Origin: Paralichthys olivaceus | Lineage: Eukaryota; Chordata; Actinopteri; Pleuronectiformes; Paralichthyidae | NCBI RefSeq assembly: GCF_024713975.1 | Contig: NC_091093.1 | Span: 25,982,501-26,046,500 of the forward strand | Direction of reading: 5' to 3' | DNA: 64,000 bases | In this document: piece after piece, positions 40,911 to 52,400 of the stretch | How the letters are laid out: the number at the start of each line of letters is the position of its first letter | Numbering within the stretch: the stretch's first letter is position 1 | Notes under the pieces: model-generated | Seen by the model: the letters and a program-made list of their open reading frames with translations, nothing else | What the model was told of the DNA's origin: nothing | The model's database searches: none | Position numbers and translations under genes: made by a program

Positions 40911-42000
40911 TTAATTCAATAAATCCTGATCTTTATTTGTATCTGCAACTAATTCATCTGCTCACAATTTACTTCAAATTGTAAATATATATATTGTCCA
41001 TATATAAAACCCCTCATGTCAATCTACTCATAGAATTTTCACTCCATAATATTTTTATATTGTTTTCTAATTTCATTTTTTTAGTAATGCTTGCACAAAC
41101 ATGTCACCGTAAATTCCTTACATGTTTAAATCTACTTGACAATAAACTTTTTGCACTATTCCTTTTTGCACTACTCATATCCAATCTACTGTGTGTCGTT
41201 ACTTCGTTCTCTGTTGTGTACTTACTGTGTGCCACTTGAGTACTTACTATGTTGTGCTACCTATATGTTTGTGTGTTGACTACAATAAAGCACATTTATG
41301 TACATTAGCCTAAGTAATACAGTGGAGATTTTAAATTTCAATTCAATCTGTTGATTAATGACTTTGCTTGCTTTATCTTTCTCCATCTTGTCCTTTTTTA
41401 TACTTTTAATAGCATCTTGCAGTATTTCAGGAAAATTATAAAAACAACTAAAACATTTGAATAATGTTTTTAAGGTGAGTTTTATGGTTCAGTTATTTTA
41501 GTAAATTTAATAATGCAGGGATATCACATCTGACAGTGTCAACAATTTTTAAATGTGTTTCTGCTGGTTGAAGTAAAAACGAATTACTCTGCATTATTTA
41601 TCCTCAGTCCAGTCGAGGGTCAGTGACAGCGGATGTAGCACATTGTACAGATTGTTGAAGCATATGAAGCATGCTGTAATTTGTATATGGGATATACAGC
41701 TCTACAGCTGTGGCTCAGAGCCGGTTGTCCTCTATCCAGAAGGTCAAGAGTTCGATCCTTTCCATGTCCTTAGGCAAGAAGCTCAAATTGCCCCTGACGG
41801 CTGTGTGACTGATGTGCGATGGACAAAATAATGCACATGGATGACAGAGTGAATGTCAGAACTGCACTGTAAAGTATTATGTTTGGTCATCAAGACTATA
41901 AAAGGGCTTCATAAACAGACCATTTAAAAGTTTGAATTTGACTGAGTGTCGTAAGCAGAGTAACTGTGTAGTTTGTAATGTAGACTATTAGAGTATCGCA
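40911..42000. other. Intergenic region between snx1 and the neo1 3' end
   Basis: AT-rich DNA with a SINE copy (41705-41926). Two plus-strand AATAAA hexamers (about 41140 and 41283) lie in a stretch with repeated TTTGCACTA-like phrases, which could be an old inserted 3' end. No protein-coding exon was recognised. The neo1 3'UTR may extend into the upper part. Confidence 0.45.
41705..41926 (+). mobile_element. tRNA-derived SINE, nearly full length
   Basis: A box-A-like run (CAGCTGTGGCTCAGAGCCGG) is followed by a box-B-like AGGTCAAGAGTTCGATCC. Next come a body with GTCCTTAGGCAAGA, CAAATTGCCCCTGACGGCTG and TGTAAAG, then the tail GGTCATCAAGACTATAAAAG ending ATAAACAGACCATTTA. This order is that of a common acanthomorph-type tRNA SINE. 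Point changes show it is old. Confidence 0.75.
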
Positions 42001-42099
42001 ACCTATTTCTGTTCAGTGACCTGATGATGTCTGATGAAAAGAAGACGAGCAGAATCATTTACTTTGTTAGTATTCATAATAGTTTGTATACACAATGTA

Positions 42100-44190
42100 T
42101 AGGAGCACCAATAAAAAAACATCTTTTTTTCCAAACCTTTTTTTTCCAACATTTTTTAAAAAGCCACAGATCTTTTTTCTACAGAAAGCAAAGAAAGCTC
42201 TGTACATGAACAAGCAACAACAGAATTCCTCATGAGCCACAAAGTAAACAACCCGGCTGCTCAAATTCATATCATCTCTGAAGCAAATAAAAAATAAACA
42301 TAAAAACAAGACCAGCTGCCTGCTGCTTACCTAGGACACTACGTTACACAAACAGCTTCTGATATTTAAAACACAAGATATGTAAGAAATGTACTTTTCA
42401 AAAATTGTGAAAAAGTGCAATACAGGTTCAACTGTTTACAACTCAATAGATTATTTCCCAAATGGAGTCCGGTCCTTTTTCTCCCCTCTTTGTTTTCAAT
42501 CTTTTTTTTTCCCACCAACAAAACTTGTTCCTTGTTTGTATCCATAGTTAAAATCTCTTACAGTTATATTGACATTCATGATGATGCACATTAATGAGAA
42601 ATATGGTATTCACAAAAAGTAGAGCAAATTACTATGATTGCAAATGACAAATTTCTTTGGGTAAGAGGGTGATGAAAAACTAGTTTCTTAGATGAACATT
42701 TTTTTTCCTTTTTACATTGGATTTGTGTATAGAACAAGCTTCTTTTTTTTCTTCATACAAAAACTACCATGTAAAAAAAAAAAAATCTGGGAGTCCCATT
42801 CAAAAGGCCAACATCTGTGCATCGTATTAGGTTCGTAAAACAACCAGGTCGTGGCATTGGATGATGGACAGCAGGGGGCAAAGCCAACAAACACACTTGG
42901 TTCAGCTGCACAGATGTCTGAAACCAAATATTGTCTTTTGGAAATGACACACACACACATCTGATCGAACATTTCGTATAAAAGATAACTGGTCTGATGC
43001 AGGAGATTGATTAAGCAGGTGCCATGTGATGTTTTTTTTAATGTGTTTTTAGGAGGGGTGGGGGTCAGTGCCCTGAGTCCTAGGTACCTCAGACCTGTGA
43101 GGAGAAACTGTCAAGTCCCACAGAGAGACGCAGAGGAGCGACATCTGCGGAGGGCCGAGTCGTCCCGACCCTCCGACACACAAACACGTTGGTAAGGCTT
43201 TTAAAACGGAGCTCCCACAACAAACAAAAGACTGAAAAAAAGGACATTTTAATGTACAAAGGGGGCAACACAATGCCAGAGGAGAATGTACTGTAGAAAC
43301 ACGTCAGGCTTCTCGCTCCTGTTGATATGAAAACTGAGCTTCAGGACTCATTTATAATCCCATTTTCATTCCAAATAATAATAATAATGATGATGAAACA
43401 ATGGGAAACATCAAAAAGGATGAGGCAGTTTAAAAAACAAAAAAACAACATATGTACATGTTTATAAGGATATGTGTGTAAAAAAAATAATATAATAACA
43501 TAGAAAATAATAGAAAGTCATGGCACAATATATGACACAAGGGGTAAAAACAAAATTTTTTATGAATAATGTCGGCTTGTAAAAGGAGGCTGATATCCAA
43601 TGTTCACGTCACTGAAACGGCCCAATAGTTATACAAAATGCACAAAGAAAACACGGATCAAACAAACACTGTGTGTAGACTGCGCCGCATGAGCACCGAC
43701 ATCGAAACCAGCATATTTTTGGACTTTCTCCATTTCACTTGACACTGAATCAACCGTTTTCTCGCCGTGAGCGAGCGTTCGCCACAGAAAAACCTACCGT
43801 ACGTATTTTTGCTGAGGAAAAAATTCACAATCTTCCGGTTGAAAGCGACCAATGTTTTTAGTGTTCATTGTCTCTGAGAATGGTTCTTCATAAAAAGATG
43901 AAGCTTCTCACTTTTTTCCCTCTCATGGCGATCTCCTGAGACTGAGCAATGTAAGCCAAAAAAAGTTTCTGAGTTTCAGTCTGGAGTTTTCTTTTCTCTG
44001 CAGGGGGGTGTGAGAGTTCTCTTGGGCACAAGAAGCCATTTTGTGTCCACCAGCCTCTGGCTCAAAAGGTTTGCGTTTGATTGCGTTTGTTTGACTTGAG
44101 AGTGTGTGTGTGTCTTTCTGTATGTTTGTGTGTGTGTGTGTGTGTAGATGACGGAGAGAGGTGTGTCTGTGTGTGTGTGTGCGTGCGTGC
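42100..44190 (-). other. neo1: neo1 3'UTR (lower end uncertain)
   Basis: Sequence after the neo1 stop, with no competing gene. Possible minus-strand ATTAAA signals are at 43253-43248 and 43042-43037, with a weaker AGTAAA at 42063-42058; the true end could not be fixed. The first 100 bases after the stop are CA-repeat rich (transcript sense), and A/T runs are frequent. Confidence 0.4.
44101..44190. repeat. (GT)n tracts at the neo1 stop codon
   Basis: Two GT-rich tracts (44101-44146 and 44161-44190) on the plus strand form CA-rich sequence in the first 90 bases of the neo1 3'UTR. Confidence 0.85.
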
Positions 44191-44277
44191 TCATGGCGCT
44201 GTGGTGATGGCGTTCAGGTCCTTCATCAGGCCCTCGAGGTGGGCCATCTCCTCGGTCAGCTCGTCGGGCTCGTAGTT
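44191..44277 (-). CDS. neo1: neo1 last exon encoding the P3 helix
   Basis: The exon encodes 28 residues, [20 protein letters not shown] ending ITTAP, then the stop. It corresponds to the conserved P3 motif at the C-terminus of DCC/neogenin, used for self-association and for binding FAK and the myosin X FERM domain. The start follows CTCTCCCTCAG. The 3'UTR begins directly with CA repeats. Confidence 0.92.
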   Translation of the reverse strand, partial: NYEPDELTEEMAHLEGLMKDLNAITTAP

Positions 44278-46386
44278 CTGAGGGAGAGGAACAGGGTTAC
44301 TGCGAGGGGCGGGAGAGGGGCAGGGGGGGAGGGAGGCAAGCACCTGGAGGCGGGGAGAGGGAGGAGAAGAGAGGGGAGGAGACGAGAGGAGGAGAGGGTC
44401 AGTCAGGGATCTTTCGCAGAGGGCAGGGGGAGTGGAATGGGTGGGGTGAGGCGAGCTGGGGGATGGATCAATGGGACTGAAGCGTCGTAAATGATGGAAA
44501 AACAAGAAGAGGCAGCAGACAAAAGCAAAAACATCCAGCACCCAAGAGAAAATGGTAAAAAATTAAAATCATTCCAGTTAAGGGTTTTTGTTAAGATCAG
44601 TTATTTGGAATTAAAATAAATGATCAAATGCAGCCGACAAAATAAAAAGAATGGTGAGATTGAAGTTGGAAAGAATAAAAAGAGAGAAAGAACAAATAGA
44701 AAATGTGGTTAAAACCAATGTGCAGTTGAAAGTAACCGTACAGTCCAGTGCCCAAAATAACTGACATGGATTTGGAAGGAATGTGTGATTGGAATATTTT
44801 TTTTTAAAAACAGGACTGAATAAATATTACAAATATTTACCACTCGGCCAAAAAACAGACTGCGTTGCTACAAACAGCCAGAGCGGGGCGCTATACTCAC
44901 GCTGTCTACATCTTCCAACATCTTGCTGGTCTCTGGGACGTCAGGGGCATTGGGCACAGTGACCACCATCGGTGTTCGTGTCCTTCCAAGTGTTCCAATG
45001 GAGGCTGTTTTAACAACGTGGGGGTGAGTGGGCGGCCCTGTGAAATCAAAAATAGTCAGTGAACGCAACAAACACCTGCCTCATGAAATGAATTCTCCAA
45101 AGTGACATTGAGTCACATCAAATGTTTACGTCTACTGGTTAGACCACGAAACCAGTGTGTTTTCTACGTGCGAGTGTGTCTGTTTCTTCTCACCAGACTG
45201 AGCGAGCAGGGGCGTGCTGGGCAGGGCGGGCGACTCGTACGACGGGTGGCTGGTGGCTGGGATTGCTGGGACAGCAAAGCTCTTGAGCGGGTGGGCGTGG
45301 GCGTGCGGGTGGGCTGAGCGGTGCGGGGGCAGGTTGCTGGAGTAGCTGGGCTCCTCCTCTGTGGTGGTGGAGCCGTGGTAGCTGCCCTCAGGGTCAACCA
45401 TGATCTCCGAGGGGCAGGAGACCTGGGAGGAGGCGGTGGCTGGAGGGAGGGGCTCCGAACTGGGGGTGTTCCTTACCGACTCTGGAGAGGGGACGCATGG
45501 GGGGAGACAATGAGCTGATGGGTTTTGCATTCATAAGCCAGAACTCCAACCTGCCTCATAAAGCCGCTGTACAGATTTAGTGTAACTGGGAAACGTCAGT
45601 TAGGGTTTGTGAAGTAGCTTCTGTCTTTCCTTTATACAAAACATTGAGCTCAGTCGACAATCAACTTATCGTTGAACTGTCAACATAATTCATAATTCAT
45701 GAGCTGGTTTCTCCAATGTGAACATTAATAATCTTCATATTTGCACTGTTGTTTGAACAAATAAACAATTCCCATTGAACATTCAGGCTCTGGAAAATCA
45801 CAGTAAAAATACAATTTGCTTACTTTGTGAAATAAGAACTCATAAATGCATTTATTATGTTATGATGTTAAATAAATAAATGAGAAAATCTAGTACATTT
45901 TCAGTATTTTTAACTTTCTGTTTACTTGACTACTATTTATTCTTAACTTTGGCATGTCTGGCTGTTCAGTTTATTTTATTTAAGTGAAAAAGTGGAGTTG
46001 AGCAGTAAGAATGAAACAATCATTAAAGTAGGCAGAGAGGTCAGAGAAGAGGGTTAGTTACACTCAAGAGGACCAAAATAGGAAAGTGAAAAAAGATGGC
46101 GGCTGAATGTGGATGAATGAGCCAATGACAAATTGATGAATGAGTCCTGTGCTGCCCTGCCACTCAGCCGTCCAGCAGGGGGCGGCGTCTCACCTGTAGA
46201 GTCCACCCTGTCTAGATGGGAGATGGGGGAAGCGCAGGCATGCGGACGTGAGTGGCCGCTACCCTGGTGGTAGAGGTAGCTCCGTGTCGGCGACGCCAGG
46301 CTGCCCATGTGATAATGGTGGTGATGGTTATCGAGGGAATGGATGGGGTGAGCACTAATCACAGCTGTGGATGGAAGTGGACATGG

Positions 46387-46439
<53 letters not shown>

Positions 46440-49400
46440 CAAAATGAGATGTTTAACTGGCTGTAATAATGATGAAGGAAGTGGAAGTATCAATGGTGAA
46501 CACACACACACACATGCAGTTTTCTTCGATTTACACACTTAAATATTCTGCTTATATGTCGGCAAATTCATGAGGGAGGAAATTCAGAAAATGAAAATTT
46601 GTATGGGAAGCATGAAATAGACTTTGGCATTTGATTTGGCATAAAAATATTTTTAGAAATTGGCAATTTGTTAGAAATATCTCTGAGCTTTAATTTCAAC
46701 ATTTAAAGTCAATTTTCCAAATTGACCTTCATTATCCTGTTTGTCAGAAAAACACAGTCTCTCTCTCTCTCTCTCACACACACACGCACACTTACGCTGA
46801 GGTGGCTGCGCATCAAAAGGCATCATCATTTTAGGCCTCATCCCTCGTCGACCTGCTAGTGTTGACATGCTGTCCTCTGACTCGTGGCCTAAAAGGTACG
46901 ATGGAAACCAGCCAATCAGAAAGAGCGGCTACTCTGCGTTGCTCAATTTTGTTTTTGTGAAATGATCCATCTACAGACCTCAGGGTCCTTAATTACATTT
47001 CTGTCAGTCACATTATGTTGTGAGCTAATTATATTGAGCGCTTCCACTGTACTTAGTTGCAGTGGTGACAGTTTGTGCTCGCAGCACTGCAATCATGACA
47101 AGTAATGGGCGCTGTGCGTATGAAAAGCATGAAATGTTTTGCATGATAATCAGAACAAACACAACAGGAAGGACAAGTGTTGACTTGTGAGACAAAAACA
47201 TCCCAAATTCTCCCAGACTCCTCCTTTCACGCCCCTGGAATCAAACCCGAACACAATTCTTATGAAATCTTTTGAATGTAGTTTCCTGTTTTCCAGCTGA
47301 ACTCCAGAGATCTGCTCAGAATTATGATGCACGGGAACTCAGAAGTGACATTTCACTTTGATCTCCTTCTCATACAATCAAATATTAATCCACCCCCTCC
47401 AAGACTGACCGCGGTAGGAGTTGCGCCTCTGCTGCAGGTGGGGGTTGCTGTCCAGGCCGCTGTCAGCAGGCGTGATGTCCTGCGAGGTGCGGGGGATGGG
47501 CGTCTCGGTCATGACTGGGTTGGGGTCTGGCGACTTGTCCATGGGTTTGAGTTCCAGCCTCTCGTGGTGAATCCAGAGATCGGGCGGCTTCAGGTCTTTG
47601 GCGTTTCCCTTGTACTTGTGGGAGCCGTTGGAGGACTTCGAGGCGGCTCGCTTTCTGCAGAGGAGAACGCAGAGGCAACGGTGAAAGACTGGCGGCGTTT
47701 ACAGAGAGAGTGGCCATAGTACGAGGAAGAGGGGACACAGGAGTTGAGCTGTAGGTGAGTAAAGTTTGTGCCTGAGCGTCTTACTTTTTCTGGTGGGACG
47801 TGGTGCGTCGTGTGCACAGGAAGGCGCCAACCACCACCACTATGATGGTGAAGGCTCCCACTGAGATGATGATGATGATGACCACGATGTGATTCTCACT
47901 GTTGCTTCCCACCCCTGATTTACCTCAAGAGGAGAAAGATTAGATTAGACAAGTTGCTTTCATGAATACCTCTCTAGAGGGACCCCTGTGTGGAGGATCT
48001 GGCGACATCTAGCGGTGAGGCTGCAGATTGCGAGAAACTGAGTGAACCTCCCTTCACCCCTCTTTTTCCAGATGTGGAGGAGAACCTATGGTGGCCTCCA
48101 GGTAACATCAAAACAATTAAAGACTCGGGACCTAGTGTTTGACTCATTCTTAGCTAATTAGAACACAAGGGCTCTTAATTCATAATGAGTAAATACAAAT
48201 GAAAACATAATTATGAATACTATGTTCTAAGTCTGCAAATTGAGCCCCCTAAATCCTACACCCTGGTTTAAAGCAGAGTCGGGCACCGGGTCGAAGAGCC
48301 AGGCATACAACCAAGTTATGTAATGGATACAAAATCTAATTTATATAAATTCTCAGGTAAAAATGAACTTATCGCGGTTTTTAAAATTAAAACTATGCCA
48401 TATGCAGAATTTTTAAATCTCAATCAACTCATATGAAACCCAGTAAGCCACATGAATTTGTTTTTGTGTAAAAGACACTTTGACCACGTCACCTCTGCTC
48501 AGATACATGTCACTGCTGACGTTGAAGAAAACCTAGAAAACACGACTGTAGGAGCTGCGACAATTGATAGATACTTTTTTCTGAGAACACAACTCAGCCA
48601 CCAAAACAGGAGGACAAGGCGTCCATAAAGCTTATGTTAATGGATGACTTGGAGATAATTGCAGGTAACGGGTTGGGTCTATTACGGAGTTTTGTGGGAC
48701 GTGTGCAGGATCCTGGTTTAAAGACACTGGACAATTACTAACGACATCCAACTATCATGAAAATATGGAGCTAGAAATATGTCTAAATTGCAGATTTCAA
48801 AATGCAGTGTCAGAGAGAAGGAACGTCGTGTTCGTCTTTGCTGTAGAGTCTGACTGACAAACATGATATCTGACCAGGACAGTGGAGGAAAACCTTACCA
48901 ACTGACGTCCCATGGTCTTGTGGGTCCTGGTTGCCTGGAGGCCCCTGCTTCGGTGGAAGATTGGAGGCTGATACAAAGAAAAAATGTTTTTATGGCCTCA
49001 AACCTTCATGAGATACATCACAGTTCAAAAATTCCTACAAAACACAAACTGATTTGGTCATGCAGCCCAAGTTTTCATCAGCCCAGAAGATGGAAATCTT
49101 TAGGAAGAGAGAGAGAGACACTGGAGGAGCAGAGCCAGCGGTGAAAGATACAAAAGTGTGGAGGGGGAGTTTACCTTGGTCATTAGCCATTTTGTCAGAG
49201 GACTCAGCTTAACAGGCCAAAGGAGAGCAGGGAGGGAGAGACAATAAAAAGCAAAAAACAGGTTAGCTGAAAAAGAGCAGCGAGGGACAGACTAAGCAAG
49301 AGTCGGGGGTTGTGAGGAGGAGAGGTGCAAAACGAGAGGAATGAGAAACAGTGAGAAAAATTAAACAGCAAGAGTGAATCTTAGAAACAGCCAAACTGAG

Positions 49401-52400
49401 ATTAAGAGCAAAGCATCTATATTAAAACTATAAAAGCTTCCGACAAATCCAGCAGAAAGGTCCGACAATATTTTATTAAACATCTCGCGACTAAAGATGT
49501 TGTTAAAGAGACGAAGCCTTATTTAACTACTCAGATTAAAACAAAAGAAAGTGTCAGCAGCGGCACCAAAGTAAAGTTGGGGACAAATTTGCTGACTGAA
49601 CTTAAAATTTGTCCCAAACCGATCAACAAAGTTTAGGAAACTTTCCCAACTCAGCTCTTAAGAAACGTTCTCACATAAACTTCCTCAGGAGAAGTTTTAC
49701 TAGAAAATGGGAGAAAGGTTTTGTATGAAAAATATCCGTCCTGATGTCTGTGTAGCTGTTGGATGTTTGACTTTAAAATATCAACTTGCGGTTCGGTTAA
49801 GACGCAGTTTCCATCTTGGTCTGGTCCTGATCCTGTGAACTTACTCTTTGGAGTGCGGAAGTTGACGGCCTCAGACATGGGGCCCATGCCCTTGGAGTTG
49901 CGGGCCTGGATCTTGAAGTAGTAGGTGGTGTCCAGCGTCAGCTCCTGGATCTGGTGCGTCAGGCGGTTTCCCACCACCGGTTCAATAACCCAGTCGTGGA
50001 CCTCCGCATTTACATCCGTACTGTAGTAGATTATGTAACCTGCCACAGCGAAGGTATCAGAAGATTTAAAATACAGTGTTTTTTTCATGATATTTGACTT
50101 TGTTCTTCCAAAATAGATAAAGACAGAGGTTTCTCTCTCACCACTGCAGCAGAAAAAGTCTGAAAATGTACATATATATCTTGTGGAGAGTCTTTACAGA
50201 GAGGTCCTAAGAGTTAAAAAACAGGAAGCCAGACATCTGACATTTTCCAGCGAACACAGCAGGTTCTCAGACTCACCAGTGATCTTCCCATTTGCCTCGG
50301 AGGGCGGCTGCCAGTTGACGATGATGGTGCGAGGTTTGTTCTCTTTGCTCACCACAGTCACGTCCTTCGGAGACGAGCTGGGAACTGTAGAGACGATGAG
50401 GCGGAAGGTCAGATCAAGAAGAAACCCGCTTTGTTCAGTTTTAAATTTAACAACATGGTAGATTCACTGCAAACGTCTACTGCAACATATGAGTAAACCA
50501 TGTGCATCTTTGAGTAGCACCGTAATGAAGTGTTTGTACTTCACTGCGAGTATATGCACAAGTGTGATTAAACTGTAGATACCATCCACTTGAAAACGTG
50601 TGAAACAAACCTCTGACTACAGAAATAAAAACTGTCTCCTTTAAAATACGAGAACATTTGATTTATCGTCGCTGTTTTCATCAAAAGAGAAAAAGGTTTT
50701 TCTGGATGTGTGCGTTTTTCCAGCCAACTTCCACACACACATTTATACAGCACTACTATACACTGCACCTTTTCTATCAAATACCAATTTGGGGTTAAGT
50801 ATCTTGCTCAAGGACACTTTGAACCACCGACCTTCTGATTTGTGGATGACCCGCCCTTCCTTTAGACCCAGAGCCGCTGATCACTGATACAACAGACTCC
50901 TGATAAATGGAATAAATTTGTTCTTTATTGCTGAACTGGGACTCATCACTATAGTGACACGTATCCTTATCAAAGTCTAATCAGTCCATCCTTGAGTCCC
51001 GGTGAATGTTTCTACTGAATTTGAAGAAACAGGACAGAAGGACAGACAAACCCAAAAGACATAATGCCTGCGGCCGCTGCATTGTTGGCACAGGAGAGAA
51101 AGCCAAATGTTCCCCTCCAGTGCCAGTCCACTAAATCTCAATCCAATAATGCAGATGAAGAAGTGGTTTGAAAGAAAATGAGTTTTTAGGTTTATTGTGA
51201 ATCTTTTAGCTCAGCAATTACACCTTACGATGAAGAATGGGCTCCGATTCTTTCCAGCTTGCAAATTTTAGTGTCCATTAGGTCCAGAGCGCTGCACAAA
51301 TCACACACCAATAACCAGGGCGTTGTGTATTTTCAATACGGAACGGCTGGTGGCTTTTAAAAAGTACTTTAAATCGCTATGGTGACAGTGTTATGGGTTA
51401 TTTTAACAGTCACACAGTCCATTTATATGATGTTGATTCAGCTGACTCAGTAATTATTATCTGTCGTCTCTGATATTGTGCAAAGCAACAACGGTAACAG
51501 GGAAACAAAGACGAACAGACATAAAATAGAGAAGCATAAACAATATTACAGGCAATTCATTCTGGGCTCCTATTATTATGATTGTGATTATTTCATTATC
51601 GTCCATTGTGTATTTTTAATTTCTCATGAAATTTATTTCCCGCAATCACAAAATCTGCTGCAGGTTTCTACAATTGTACTATTGAATCGCTCTCTGTCTT
51701 CACTATCTTACTGTGTGTGCTGCGACAGCTCGGACATGTTGTTGTTTACTGTTCGACATGTCTGTGATTCTGGATATGTTCTGTGTGGTTATTTGTGGGT
51801 GTGAAGTCTCCTACTGGTCTCAAACGTCGTGCCCTGTGCAGTCATGCTCCACGTGCTGGTGCGCCGGCCCTTGGTCACCATGACGGAGAACTCGTACAGC
51901 GTGTTGGGCTTCAGACCCGTCACCATGTGGTTCAGACTGGTGGTGTTGGCCATCTGAGGAGAGACAGACACACAACAAACTATTAACGACCATTCAGTCT
52001 GTGTGACGACAGATTACATTCACATGAGACGGCTCAAGTCTCTGAGGAGTCAAAAGAATTTGTTATCTATGAAAATAAACAAAGTCTTATCATTTTTAAT
52101 ACACAAAAAATTTAAAGATCACGAATTGTTTAGAGTGAAATTAAATGTATTTAGTTCAAAAGTAAACATGCATTATGTTTAGGGACAAAGACGTCAGGTC
52201 TGCATCACATTACCATCTATATTCTTTGTCAACGTTTTTCTGTTTTGTTTTTCTATTTAATCTTTAGTGAATTTTAGTAATGAAGAGGGGAGAGAAAGAA
52301 AACCTTAATATTAAGTTTTCTTCAGATCATTCAATCATTCAATGGTCGTCAATGAGAAGCTGGAAAACGAAAACAATTCTTAAATATCAAGATAGTCTAC

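Noticed and set aside
44191..44541. Open frame continuing upstream of the last neo1 exon (retained intron)
   Set aside because: A good CAG acceptor and frame-matched upstream exon exist; the extra peptide is low-complexity Pro/Ser from GA/CT-rich intron.
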